The notes beneath the pieces are model-generated. The model made no database searches. It had not been told where the DNA came from and worked only from the letters and a program-made list of their open reading frames with translations. A stretch of DNA of 64,000 nucleotides from Sphaerolaimus hirsutus (Eukaryota > Nematoda > Chromadorea > Monhysterida > Sphaerolaimidae): assembly GCA_964036195.1 (NCBI GenBank), contig OZ038456.1, forward strand, positions 18,848,001 to 18,912,000, read 5' to 3'. Below, one piece after another: positions 21,372 to 32,196 of this stretch (positions within the stretch are counted from its first letter, which is position 1; each line of letters begins with the position of its first letter). The translations under genes were made by a program, and so were the position numbers.

Positions 21372-22214
21372 CAGAGTGGCGAAAACGTATTTATGTTTAC
21401 CCAAAATACCCGGTTATTCGGGCATTTATACTTACGTTTACGTTTACGTTTTCCAAAAATACCATTACGTTTTGTCACGTTTTCCTGGCACAATTACCTG
21501 GGTACCAGAAAAAACGTAAAAATCCAGCTACCTGAAACCACGCGTCTGTGAAATGTGCTCTATTACCACAGCAGAGTCACATTGATTTTGTGTAAATAGT
21601 TATACAATTGGACGTAAATAATGCCAATTATGTTGTGTAATTGTCTTTTCGACAATGGAATTATTGTAAATAAATGTAAGCAATCAATATTGAATGTAAT
21701 CAATGTGTCAATTTTGGAATATGAACAGTGTGAAGGAATGTGTTACCTATAAATACAAGCAGAAAAGTGAAATGTGTGTATTTATTTATTTGTGTAGTGG
21801 ATTATACAACCCTTCACTGTTTTGTTTCATTCATATCTTGCTGAAGTTTTGCAGTAATGTAATTTTTGATGAAGAAGCGTGCTTATCCATGAGTTTGCTT
21901 AACCACAAGGCCATCAGCACCAACATTCAGAAACAAGTAGACAAAAATTTAATTAAGATTTTTTGTTTGCTATGAAACATAAGTGGAAAATGTGGATGGA
22001 AATTATGTATACATTGTTGAAAATGTCACAACAATGGTCTTTTCAGAAGCTCTGCTTAATGGGGCACTTCTTAAAATTTTTACGTTTACGTTTTTTATGT
22101 ATTCCTTGGTATTTTAAAAATACCTTACATTTTAGTATTTATACTTTAGATTTGGAAAATATATTTAGGTTTACGTTTACGTTTTCCAAAAATACCAGTA
22201 TTTGAACAACTCTG
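21372..22214. mobile_element. TTTACG-theme hAT-like element, TSD ATTGAC(G/A)C
   Basis: The ends are CAGAGTGGCGAAAACG and TTGAACAACTCTG. The flanks ATTGACGC and ATTGACAC match at 7 of 8. The arms are ACGTTTACGTTTTCC words around an AT-rich centre with no gene. Confidence 0.8.
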
Positions 22215-22459
22215 ATTGACACTTTGCTTCAGATTTGTCGTGATATTTGACACTTTACTTTACACTTTATGTCTGGTGGCAGTCCCAAGCCCTGTAAAGT
22301 ATTAAGTAAGTTGCAAAGTAAACTGCCGATTGTCATGCAAAGTTCAGTAATAAAATATATTCTTTTTTTTTGTTTTGATTGACACTTTAGTTTGCATTTG
22401 TCTTTACATTTGACACTTTACTTTACACTTTACAGGGCTTTGGACTGCCTCTGGTATAC

Positions 22460-23108
22460 TCGGCGGACATGATACTATACAATGAGTTGCATGATGCCAT
22501 ATCATGCACGCTGTATCCAACCCGTAGAACTCTGTTTTGGTGACTCGTGCTTACGCATATACGGAGTGAAACTATTCAATTGTGCCCGCACAATTCAAAC
22601 CCCCCGTCAAAGTGTAGTTGAGTTTTTTGGCATGATGCCATCCAAGCGTCGTCTGGATGGACAGCATCTGAATAAATACAAAGTGGGAACGTTTTCTGAA
22701 TTCAAAATTTTGAACGTAACAAGTTTTCTTCAAAATGAATCGATAGCATGTAACTTTTCTAAATATGAATTAGATTAAACGTAGGTAAACGTATAATCAA
22801 AAATTTGCAGCACCTATCGGCACAAAAATTGGAGAACCGCACATTTTTATTTTCCTTTTTATTATCTTTCCATTTTCTTTTTTTAATATTTTCATTTCTC
22901 GTTCGCTCCGTACAAGAACAAAATATAACTTTCCAATCTTGTAGAATGATATGTCCGTCGACTATACATATTGACCCACTGTGCACCGTTTTTCTACCGT
23001 ATTTAAGATGTATCGCACTTCGCTGTTCAGTAAGATGTTGAATTTCATTGACGCTCAGCGAAGCGAAACATAAGTGGACCAAACCTGTATAATATCATGT
23101 CTGTCGAG
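22460..23108. mobile_element. GTCGGC-ended element (about 650 bp)
   Basis: Its ends TCGGCGGACATGATAC and GTATCATGTCTGTCGA-like are inverted, and TATA/GTATAC lies on both sides. It shares almost its whole length with 30,446-31,117. An open frame of 98 codons is present in both copies, but the changes between them are mostly amino-acid changing, so it is probably not a maintained gene. Confidence 0.75.
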
Positions 23109-23520
23109 TATACTTCCCATGATAACAAACCTGTCAGCAACCACATAAATATATAATGGTTACACAGTGACATTGTAAAATTTCTTGGGTATTGTAAAGT
23201 TTTGATTTCCACTTTTCACTTCTGCTGCATTGATTTACACCCTATGACATCATTGTTCAGTTGATTAGCTTAAAATGTGATTAAGACTAGCAGGTGCTGC
23301 ATATTCAGTCTTCATTTCATGGACACATCTAGTTGGTTTCCGTGGTGATTTTTCGGTGGCTAAAAATGGCGCACCATGAAATACATGCCCATTGTTTCCT
23401 GGCCGTTTCTCCTTTGTGGCTGCAAAGTGGAAACAAAAGCGAATTCGTTCATCTTGTTATGGGCATAATTATTATTTATTCATCTGTGCAAGTTCTATTC
23501 TTGAACATATTTAGTGCTCG
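23109..23520. other. No gene identified
   Basis: AT-rich sequence. A minus-strand open stretch (about 23,420-23,290) has an AG-type acceptor and could be an exon, but nothing in it is recognisable. Confidence 0.3.
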
Positions 23521-23524
23521 TGGC

Positions 23525-24525
23525 TTTGGACATTTCCGCAAAGTGAGAAGTGAGAAGTAAAATGGCAAAAGCGAAGAGAAATTACTGTTCATTTTCATTT
23601 TTTCAGTTCGTGTTTGCCAATTTACTTGCCATTCCACTCAGGGCCGTATCCAGGGGGGGGGGGGCTGCAGGGGCCATGCTTAACCGACATCTAAACCCAT
23701 CCCACATCTAGACTGGGACACCGAACATGTTGACATGGAACACATTGAATTATGCCCGGTATGCTAAGAATTTGCAATAAAACGCATGACCTAATGGTTT
23801 GGAAGGTGAAAATCTATAAGGAGTATGAATATTAGTCATTGTTGGTGCAAATTAGAGTAAAATTGCTAAAAAGCGCTCCAGATAACTAGATAGCTAAGCA
23901 ATTAGGGGGGGGGGGGTTGAGGGGAAAGTAGCCAAAAAAATTGCCCCATTGATAGATAGATCGCTGGGCGGTTTGGGGTGGGGTTACCCACCCCCCGTTG
24001 ACACGGATGACACAAAATTAGATGTGCGGTCGGTCTAGATGTCGGATGGGTTAAGATGTCGGATGGCACAGACTAGGCTGCAGCCCCCCCCCCCCCCCTC
24101 CCGGGGCGAGACCAGAAAGTGACCGGAAAATGCGACTTTTTCAACGTCAGCGTAAAAAAAAATTTGCGCGCGAGCGCGCATTCTTCACATGACAGAAGGT
24201 ATTAACATCAGATTTGCTCCATGTGGCCGCAAATCGTTATAAATACATTCAATGTTGTGCTTTTTGCTGTTTTGTATGTATATTTACATACATATACAGC
24301 GTTCCATTGCGCTGACGCCAACGCCAATGGCGCCATGGCGTGGCGTCTACTAATGGCGCCAGCGCCATGGTGCCATTCCGCCACTGTGTAGCTAAAATTA
24401 TAGGGGGTGGGGGCTGAGCCCTGTTTTCACTTCTTTTTTTGCCATTTTACTTCGTTTTTTTGCCATTTTGCTTCGCTTTTGCCATTTTATTTCTCACTTC
24501 TCAATTTACGGAACTGGCACCTGGT
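23525..24525. mobile_element. CTGGTGCC-type foldback with nested elements
   Basis: AGAAGTAAAATGGCAAAAGCG near 23,550 is complementary to GCTTTTGCCATTTTATTTCT near 24,480, followed by GGAACTGGCACC. Inside sits a CAGGGCCGTATCC-family element starting near 23,638. That element is itself split by a further foldback (about 23,690-24,075) whose arms carry GACATCTAAACCCATCCCAC and its complement. The right end of the middle element is damaged. Confidence 0.6.
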
Positions 24526-24578
24526 CACGTTTTTATTTATTTAAAGGTTTTACTTTGCGCCAGGATTCAGATGGAACC

Positions 24579-24764
24579 CTGGTGCTAATCCCAGATCCTA
24601 TAAAATGCCCCGTCAAATGTCAAATGTCATGCATAGTGTCAAAAGGCACGTAAAATGCCCTGCAAAATGACAACCTAGTTGCCATTTTGCAGGGCATTTT
24701 ACGTAACTTTTGACACTTAGCATTTTACATTTTACAAGGCTTTACAGGGTCTGGGATTGGCACC
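24579..24764. mobile_element. CTGGTGCC foldback (186 bp)
   Basis: CTGGTGCTAATCCCAGATCC is mirrored by GGGTCTGGGATTGGCACC. The arms are fields of TGTCAAAAG and GTAAAATGCCCTG. It abuts the end of the previous foldback. Confidence 0.75.
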
Positions 24765-25031
24765 TGGTAGGATTCCCTCCGGTCGCTTCTGTCCGGTTTC
24801 CACACTTTCATACGTAAACGGTTTATAGACGGTCAATTTTTATTGAAATTTATTATCAATCGTTCAATGATCAGTCACTTGCATGGGTCCATTTTATGCA
24901 AGATCTCACACGAATGACTATTCGCAGCACTTTCGAAATTTTTGTGTGACAAATACGAGTTTGCTAACAGTCCCAAAAAGTACGCATTGACACAACGACA
25001 TTATGCATTTATGAAGTTATGCGATTATGAT

Positions 25032-26991
25032 TAGGGTGTCAAAAAAAATTTTCTACAGAAAACGGAAAGATAAAAATTTTTCACTTTACGGAAAACGGAA
25101 AACGGAAAGGTAAAAAAAAATTGTCGGCCGGAAAACGGAAAACGGAAAGGTAAAAAAATTTCATTCAGCGGAAAACGGAAAACGGAAAGGTAAAAAAAAA
25201 TTGTCGGCCGGAAAACAGAAAACGGAAAAATGAAATGCCGGAAAACGGAAAACGGAAAGCAAAATTTTCACGGAAACGGAAAAAAATAAAGTGAAATTAG
25301 CACGGTAATAGACAAATTTGCAGAAGGAAAACCTGCATGCAGGTTTGCCTGTTTGGCTTTGATTGTGGTAGCTGTACATTCTGCAACTATGGATCATGCC
25401 TGTAACTTCACTTGTTGTTCAAGCTTAACTGAACCAACAAAAAATCATCAAAAAGTAGCCATAGTGGCCATAGGAAAGGAAACACTACGACAATTTCACA
25501 GTCTAGGAGCAGTGGGAATCACTGATGACCCCTATGCAATTGATGACAATATTGCAGAGGAGATGATAATAAATAGCATAAAATTCAACAACAACAACAA
25601 ACAATACTATATTGACTGGCCGTATAAAGAGAGTATCAGTGACCTGCCCACCGGAAAAAGCAGAAGCCTTGGTGCAGTTTAAATCACTGATAAGAAGATT
25701 CAACAAAGATCCAAACTTATTCGAACAATACCGGAAAGTTTTGGACGACCAACTAGAAAAGGGAATAATTGAGATCTGTGACAACAAAACAGACAACAAG
25801 GGGATTCATTACCTGCCACACCAGCCAGTAATCACGCCAGGCAAATTGACATCATGCAGAATCGTGTACGATGGGTCGGCAGGTAAGCCCAGTTTCAACG
25901 AGTGCCTTTTTAGAGGACCAATTACAACACCATTAGCACTGGGCCTACTCCTGAGGTTCAGGGCAGGCAATCTAGCATTAATTGCCGATATTGAAAAGGC
26001 ATTTTTGCAAATAGGATTGCATGACCAAGCTAGAGACTACACACAATTTTTCTGGCTGAAAGATGCCTCAAAACCAGTAACTGAAAATAACTTAATAGTA
26101 CTTTGTTTTAAACAAGTACTGTTTGGACTTGTCTGCAGCCCAGCAATTTTGGGAGCAGTCATAAAATACCATTTAAATGTGACAATAAACAACATGAATG
26201 AAGATGAAGAAAATGAAGGGGAACGAAACCAGTTGGCGATGATAATAAACAACATTTACGTCGATAACTTCATCATGAGTGTCACAAATGAAGTTGAAGC
26301 TTTAGAACTATATTACAAAGTCAAAGCATTATTTAACCAATGTTCTATGAACATGAGGGAATGGCTGTCAAACTCCAGATCAGTCATGAATGAAATAGCA
26401 GAAAACGACAGGAGTCCAAAGGTGAATAAAATTGTCACAGTAATGGGCATGAAATAAAATCACCAAATGGACATGCTGGCAATATCAACACCAAAATTGC
26501 AAATTGACAGCATCACAACACCAACCAGACAAAACTTGAATAAATTATTGGTGTCAGCATATGACTCAATTGGGTTCACAGCACCTGTTTCACTGACCCT
26601 GAAATCCCAGTTGTCAATGCTGCTCCAAGAGACAAAAACAACACAATGGGATGAGCCAATTGAAGATAAATACAGATTGGAAAAACAATGGAAAAGAGCC
26701 AGAAAACTGAAAATCGAGCCAGAAAATGGAAAAATGGCCTGGTAAAACGGAAACAGAAAGGTAAAAATTTTTCAGCCGGAAAACGGAAAAATGGGCCGGA
26801 AAAACGGAAACGGAAAGGTAAAAAATTTTCAGCTGCCGGAAAACGGAAAGGTAAAAATTTTTTGGCTGCCAGAAAACGGAAAACGGAAAGGTAAAATTTT
26901 TTCGGCTGCCGGAAAACGGAAAACGGAAAGGTAAAAAATTTTCCTGCGGAAAGGCGGAAACGGAAAACGGAAACGGAAATTTGACACCCTA
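25032..26991. mobile_element. CGGAAAA-theme hAT-like element carrying BEL/Pao sequence, TSD ATTATGAT
   Basis: The ends are TAGGGTGTCAAA and TTTGACACCCTA. ATTATGAT is repeated exactly at 25,024-25,031 and 26,992-26,999. Both arms (25,050-25,330 and 26,690-26,990) consist of CGGAAAACGGAAAGGTAAAA words. The 1.35-kb middle is reverse-transcriptase sequence without long terminal repeats. The whole unit is therefore one mobile segment with a captured, or deeply nested, retroelement fragment. Confidence 0.88.
25353..26722 (+). pseudogene. BEL/Pao-type LTR retrotransposon polyprotein fragment
   Basis: Three overlapping reading-frame pieces continue one another: about 25,353-25,640, 25,612-26,457 and 26,467-26,722. 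The middle piece has reverse-transcriptase landmarks of Pao elements: VYDGSAGKPSFNECL, IADIEKAFLQIGL, FGLVCSPAILGAVI and YVDN in place of the usual YVDD catalytic box. The third piece carries SAYDSIGFTAPVSLTLKSQL, typical of the region after the polymerase core. Breaks are a frameshift near 25,640 and a stop at 26,455. No LTRs, gag, protease or integrase were seen. It is a broken copy enclosed by the CGGAAAA hAT-like arms. Confidence 0.85.
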
Positions 26992-27217
26992 ATTATGATA
27001 ACATTTTTTTACTATGCGGATCAAACGGTTCGGATTTTTCATATCAATTGGGTATATTTCACATTGAATACGTAATGCAAAAAACATGAAAATATCATTA
27101 TTTCCACACATCTCTAATCTCTAAACGACCGAAGCACACCAAACAAAAAAACCTATCATCAACCTTCAACCTCAACCTCAAAACCTACCCCCTCCCCCCC
27201 CCCCCCCCCGCCCGCAG

Positions 27218-28597
27218 CACGACCACATGGAGGTGGAGTGGCCGACCACGAGAATGCTGGTGGACGCGGGCATGGCCGACGCGTACAGGGCCGTGCACAG
27301 GAGCGCCTTGCACGATCCAGGTGGGGGGGGGGGGCTTGCGTGGGGCTATACTGGCGCCAATCCCGGACCCTGAAAATGTTCTGTAAAATGTAAAATGTCA
27401 TGCTAAAGGTCAATCAAAACAACAAGAAGATTTTATTACTGAACTTTGCATGACAGTTGACACTTAACTTAATATTTGTCATGACAATTGACACTTTGCG
27501 TGACATTTTACGTGACATGTGACAACTTTACAAGGTCTGGAATTGGCACCAGATAAATAGACATTTAATTTCAAACGGATGCTCTGATATTCAGGTATTA
27601 CTTAACTTTTATCAAAAAATAAAATGTCAACTTATGTTCAGATGAAACTTATGAAAAACTTGTGTGGAAATAGAACGGCAGTTTCCAACAGAACGCCAGG
27701 TAAAAAAAGTTGTCGAAAAATAGAGCAACGCTCTTCTATTAGACGAAACACGGTAAATAGATTACCAAAAGATAATTTGACATTCTTTCAATCATCTCAA
27801 AGTAAATACACACCCAATTTTGCAGGCTACACTTACTCGCCCGTGCACAAAACACACGAAGAGACTGGCAAACCATATCCCCAGGACAGAATCGATTTCG
27901 TGTTTTACAAGTCAGCCAGATTGAAGCCGATTAAGGCGCAGGTAAATTTTACATTTTATCGAATTTATGACAGGAATTTTTTCGTTTTTTGTTTTGTTTT
28001 TGCGGCTTTTCGTTTTGTGAGCTAGATATACACCCTCCCTAAAACGGATGTCTGAGACCGCCTATTCACATCAAATGGTCCTAGGGGTTGGGGGGGGGGG
28101 GGTTACTCCCCACAAACCGCGCAGCTATCTATCTATCCCAGAGGCCACTCAGCTATTTGTATATTTCGGAAGCAAATGTTTTGGCTACTATCCCTAACCC
28201 CCCCCCGCTCTTATATTCCCATTTTTAGACATTTCTCCTTTTTCTTCCTTATACACCTTGAAAAAGCCTATACATATCGAACCCCCCCCCCCAACCCCCC
28301 ATTTTTTCCAGCTATCTATCCCGCAGGCCGCTCAGCTATCTATCCAACCCCCCGGAGGGTCAAAATCTAGAATACCCCTGAATTATCCATATCAAATCGG
28401 TACCCACAAAAATAACCGCTTCCCAACGCGATTTCCCAGGTGTACATCGGACAGCCCCTTGGCGCGCACCCGGCCCACCAAAGCCACGCTCAAACGCAGA
28501 CCACCCAAACTAGCGGTGGGCACAAAATAAAACCGATACCCAGACACAAGGACAACGATTGGCCGTCCGATCACGCCGCTGTGGTCGTGGATTATAG
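27218..28597 (+). CDS. Endonuclease/exonuclease/phosphatase-family protein, C-terminal exons
   Basis: Three plus-strand exons join in frame: 27,218-27,320, 27,826-27,941 and 28,440-28,597 (phases 1, 0 and 2). They read HDHMEVEWPTTRMLVDAG followed by DAYRAVH, then DPGYTYSPVHK with PQDRIDFVFYKS, then DNDWPSDHAAVVVDYR. The DRIDF and SDHAAV blocks hold the metal-binding Asp and catalytic His of the DNase-I/sphingomyelinase-like fold. WP, DAYRAVH and GYTYSP match the order in secreted phosphodiesterases of that family. The GC-rich exons stand out against AT-rich flanks. The upstream half (QE and GDFN motifs) and the final exon were not found. The hAT-like element at 25,032-26,991 lies just upstream. 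A foldback element sits in the first intron. The substrate cannot be told from the sequence. Confidence 0.82.
27351..27552. mobile_element. CTGGTGCC foldback in the EEP intron
   Basis: CTGGCGCCAATCCCGGACCC is mirrored by GGTCTGGAATTGGCACCAG. The arms are TGTCATGACAATTGACAC-type words. ATA lies on both sides. Confidence 0.75.
28020..28379. repeat. GATAGATAGC-theme element, right part
   Basis: CGCAGCTATCTATCTATCCC and CCGCTCAGCTATCTATCCAA are followed by the end TCTAGAATACCCCTG at 28,379. The left end is unclear. It lies in the second intron of the EEP gene. Confidence 0.55.
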
Positions 28598-28683
28598 GTG
28601 AGTTTCGGGTACCCGGTTGGCTAGTGGAGTGATTTGGTTGAGAGAGTTTTTGGTGGCCGATTTTGGGCCGAATTTAATTGTAC

Positions 28684-28731
28684 TACTGATGTAAAAGCGC
28701 CATGGCGCTTTTGGTGCTTTTTAGATCACTA
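28684..28731. mobile_element. Minimal 48-bp GGCGCC-theme hAT-like element
   Basis: TACTGATGTAAAAGCGCC and GCTTTTTAGATCACTA are inverted ends separated by a few GCGCC bases. The flanks AATTGTAC (28,676-28,683) and AATTGGAC (28,732-28,739) match at 7 of 8. Confidence 0.75.
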
Positions 28732-28877
28732 AATTGGACGAAATTCGTGATCAAACATCTTACCTGAATCTTTCATTCGCTGACATTTAAGCGAAATTCA
28801 ACGAAAGTGTGTTTTTGACTCTGTGCCAGCGTTTTGTTGCGTCATTCGGGTCCACTGTAAGGAGAAATCGCTATAAT

Positions 28878-29557
28878 TCATGGAAATTTAGAAATGGCAT
28901 CAGAAAATCCCTTTGTCAATGCGGCCACACACCAGTTTATGGGCGAACAGTAGTTGCAAAACTCGTTATTCTGGTGAACTAAAATGTATCCAAAGCTGAT
29001 ACCGAAATTTCTGCCATAAAATAGAGCGTTGTGCCAGCCAAAGCATTTGAATAAAAATGAATCATCAAACATACATATCACCTGTTCCAAACAACTTTGT
29101 CCTTGAAAAACACATCTGCGAGCTGGCGACAAAGTGAAATTAGGGGTGAGCCTCCGGAGCTATAAAAGAAAAAATAGCGTGAAATTAGTTTGTAACCTGG
29201 TTTCGTTCTTAGTGCCAGACCAGGGTTTCTAACCAAGCACTAGAACTCTTCAGTGGCAAATGCTTGGTACCTACCCACTAAAAAATCCCGAGGGGGGGGG
29301 GAACGGGGTTCAAAATCCGGCACACCAGCCAAACTAAGTAACAAAGAACTGGAAATAGGAATCTGTGCCTAGTTCTGGCAAAGTGCCAAATGTAAAACGA
29401 TTTTCTCTGTCAAAAAAGAAATCCTGGAGAACATTTCGTGAATAAATGTTGAAAAATCTCGATTAAACTTACCTTCCCAAACTGCAGACTTTCCCCACCT
29501 CCAAACGACTCTGAGCAGCTATTGGTGCAAGAATCCAGACGCGACCCCCGCACATCC
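28878..29557 (-). CDS. Unrecognised Cys-rich protein, last two exons
   Basis: Minus-strand exons 29,557-29,473 and 29,159-28,878 have good AG acceptors and a GTAAGT donor, and join in phase 0. The first gives DVRGSRLDSCTNSC followed by a Gly-rich turn. The second is open for 93 codons to a TGA at 28,878 and contains seven Cys, with RCVFQGQSCLEQVICMF and FCNYCSPINWCVAAL. No family was recognised; it is probably extracellular, given the Cys content. It converges tail-to-tail with the EEP gene. Upstream exons were not identified. Confidence rests on open length and splice signals, not homology. Confidence 0.5.
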
Positions 29558-29722
29558 CTGAAATGCAACGTATTATGACCCATTTAATATTTTTTCCGTG
29601 AATATGGGCTACCATATGTATTCTAATATGGTGGCAGTTATTTAATTCGAGTGCCCGACATTTTCTGGCAGCGAGTAATGTAAAAAAATAATTATTTCGC
29701 ACCCCTGTTCAGTGTGAAACCT

Positions 29723-30420
29723 GGGGCCAATCCCGCTAGTGTACAAGTGACAAGTGAAGTGAAATGCTAAGTGGTATAATATGTCAAGTGAGCAGTTAGT
29801 GTCTCAGAGCACCGCACCGACACCGGTGTTGGCGCCCTTCGGTGTCCGGTACCGGTGTCAATCAGGGTCAAATTGGGTTAGATAATATAATACTTAACGG
29901 TACAATGAATCGGGCTGCCAGAAAAACTCGTTAGCAGAAATTAAATTATTGTTGTCAGACTTCACTGAAGAAGTCACAAGTTCCAGCTTGAGACGACACT
30001 AAAGTTAGATTTACCTAAAACATTTTTATAATGCACAAATTCCAAATAACGGATGATTTTTGGATTGTTTTTCATTCATCAGTCATTTGGTTTGATTTAT
30101 TTGGTATAATTTCTTTTCCCTGCAAATTTGCGTTCGTCTCGAGTGGGAACAGGCCAGTAAGAAAGTTTTTTTTCTGGATGATGAAAAATGAGCATCTTTT
30201 CGATACGTTTCAAAAATACACTATTTTTACCATATTATTTTTCCGGTGCAAGCGAAGTCTACACGAACTGCTGTGAACTTTTTTCACTATTGTTTACTTG
30301 GGGCCGGTCCCGCAAGCTGACAAGTACTTTACTCTTGACTGTTCACTTTACTCTTGACGTTGCTCTTTACTTTTAAAGTGACTCTTAACTTTGCCACTTG
30401 CGAAATCAGCACCAGGGAGC
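29723..30420. repeat. CTGGTGCC-type foldback remnants and GGCACCGG fragment
   Basis: GGGGCCAATCCCGCTAGTG starts a run of AAGTGACAAGTGAAGTGA. GCACCGCACCGACACCGGTG follows at about 29,808. A second pair of ends, GGGGCCGGTCCCGCAAGCTG and CCACTTGCGAAATCAGCACC, delimits 30,300-30,415. The rest is AT-rich with no recognised gene. Confidence 0.5.
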
Positions 30421-30445
30421 AGTCCCAAAGTGTCAATTGTGTAAA

Positions 30446-31117
30446 GTCGGCAGACATGATACTATACAATGAGTTGCATGATGCCATATCATGCACGCTG
30501 TATCCAACCCGTAGAACTCTGTTTTGGTGACTCGTGCTTACGCATATACGGAATGAAACTATTCAATTGTGCCCGCACAATTCAAACCCCCTGTCAAAGT
30601 GTAGTTGAGTTTTTTGGCATGATGCCATCCAAGCGTCGTCTGGATGGACAGCATCTGAATAAATACAAAGCGGGACCGTTTTCTGAATTCAAAATTTTGA
30701 ATGTAACAAGTTTTCGTCAAAATGAATCGATAGCGTGTAACTTTTCTGAATATGTATTAGATTAAACGTCGGTAAACGTATAATCAAAAATTTCCAGCAC
30801 CTATCGGCACAAATATTGGAGTAAACGAGTGCGTAAAGAACAGCACATTTTTATTTTCCTTCTTACTATCTTTATATTTTCTTTTTTACTAAATTCCTTT
30901 CTCGTTCGCTCTACAAGAACAAAATATAACTTTCCAATTTTGTAGAATGATATGTCTGTCGACTATACATATTGACATTAAATTATTTACGACCCACTGT
31001 GCCATATTTATTTAAGATGTATCGCACTTCGCTGTTCAGTAAGATGTTGAATTTCATTGACGCTCAGCGAAGGGAAACATAAGTGGACCAAACCTGTATA
31101 ATATCATGTCTGCCGAC
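30446..31117. mobile_element. GTCGGC-ended element, second full copy
   Basis: GTCGGCAGACATGATACTAT is mirrored by ATAATATCATGTCTGCCGAC. It matches 22,460-23,108. Its right part continues into the duplicated segment beginning 30,963. Confidence 0.75.
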
Positions 31118-31380
31118 TATATGTTGAACATAATATTTGGTTAGACAAACATAAGATTTGGATTCACAAACATAAGATTTGGATTCGCAAACATAATATT
31201 TGGATACACAATTGACCCTTTGGGACTGACCATTGGTGCTGGTTCCGCAAGTGGGAAAGTTAAGTGTCAAGTTAAAAGTCAAGAGCAAAGTCAAGAGTAA
31301 AGTAAAACGTTAAACTTGTCAACTTGGCGTGTTGACTTTTATTTACTTTGTTTTAATGATGATTTTACAGTATTGATGAG

Positions 31381-32196
31381 CATGGTTGGTTTTAGTAAAA
31401 TTCTTTTTACTAAAATTGTATTTTATTTTTATTAAAATTGTATTTTATTTTTATTTTATTCATGTTTCAGTTTATTTTATTTTATTTTACTCTGAAATGT
31501 CATTAATAAAATAAAATGAAACCATTTTACAAATATTTTACAAAATTTTTACAAAAAATCTAAAATCTTGGATGCAAGGCCATAAAACAATGTGCACGCT
31601 AAAAGCGTACAGATGAATAAAATTTTTTTTATGTAGACTTGTGACATTGGTTGCTATGTTAGTATCTTGAATTTTGACCCACACAGGGGCCGGATAGATC
31701 TGCAGCTAATTTGCTCCTACCGAGGGAAGAAAGCTAATAATTTGTTATTTGGGGGGGGGGGGCTTGCGGGGTTAATATATAGGTTTTTTCATGGTATGGA
31801 ACGAAGTAAATGGGAAAAAATCCACATAGATTAGTTATTTTTAAGGTAACAATATATAAAAAATGTGAAAATATGCAATTTTGAGCAAAAATAACAACAA
31901 TGAAAGCAACAACATAGCGTCAGTTCTGCAAATTGGCAGCTAGAATCTTGAACAAGAGGATAGAAAACTTTTTATAGAATTTTACAGACACTTGAGTTTT
32001 TGTAAAATTTTACTAAAATTGTACAAAAATTTGAATTTTTGTACAATTTTACTAAAATTTTACAAAAACTCGAATTTTAGTAAAATTGTATTTTTATTTT
32101 ATTAATTTTCCATTTTATTTTATTTTATTTTATTCTCCAATTTTCTATTTTATTTTTATTTTATTTTTATTTTTTTCTGAGATTTTGCCAACCCTG
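31381..32196. mobile_element. TTTTATTTTA-theme hAT-like element, TSD TTGATGAG
   Basis: The ends are CATGGTTGG and CCAACCCTG. TTGATGAG is repeated exactly at 31,373-31,380 and 32,197-32,204. The arms are TTTTAGTAAAATTGTA and TTTTATTTTATTTTA fields. The centre is AT-rich with a G-run at 31,751. It is absent from the matching place in copy 1 (3,118-3,132), where a footprint-like sequence is found. Confidence 0.92.

Larger units (their letters stand above)
20474..22450. mobile_element. CTGGTGCC-type foldback broken by three insertions
   Basis: GGTGGCAATCCCAGACCCTG near 20,474 and TTTACAGGGCTTTGGACTGCC near 22,430 look like the two ends of one TGTCAAATGTCATG-rich foldback. It is broken by a GATAGATAGC fragment (about 20,507-20,600) and the complete elements 20,733-21,144 and 21,372-22,214. 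Direct repeats ACATAGGATNTGGATACA lie at about 21,240-21,330. No gene was seen. Confidence 0.5.

Noticed and set aside
22482..30765. 98-codon open frame present in both GTCGGC-ended copies (22,482-22,778 and 30,469-30,765)
   Set aside because: Comparing the two copies by eye, about seven differences change an amino acid and only about two are silent. That is not the pattern of a protein kept by selection.
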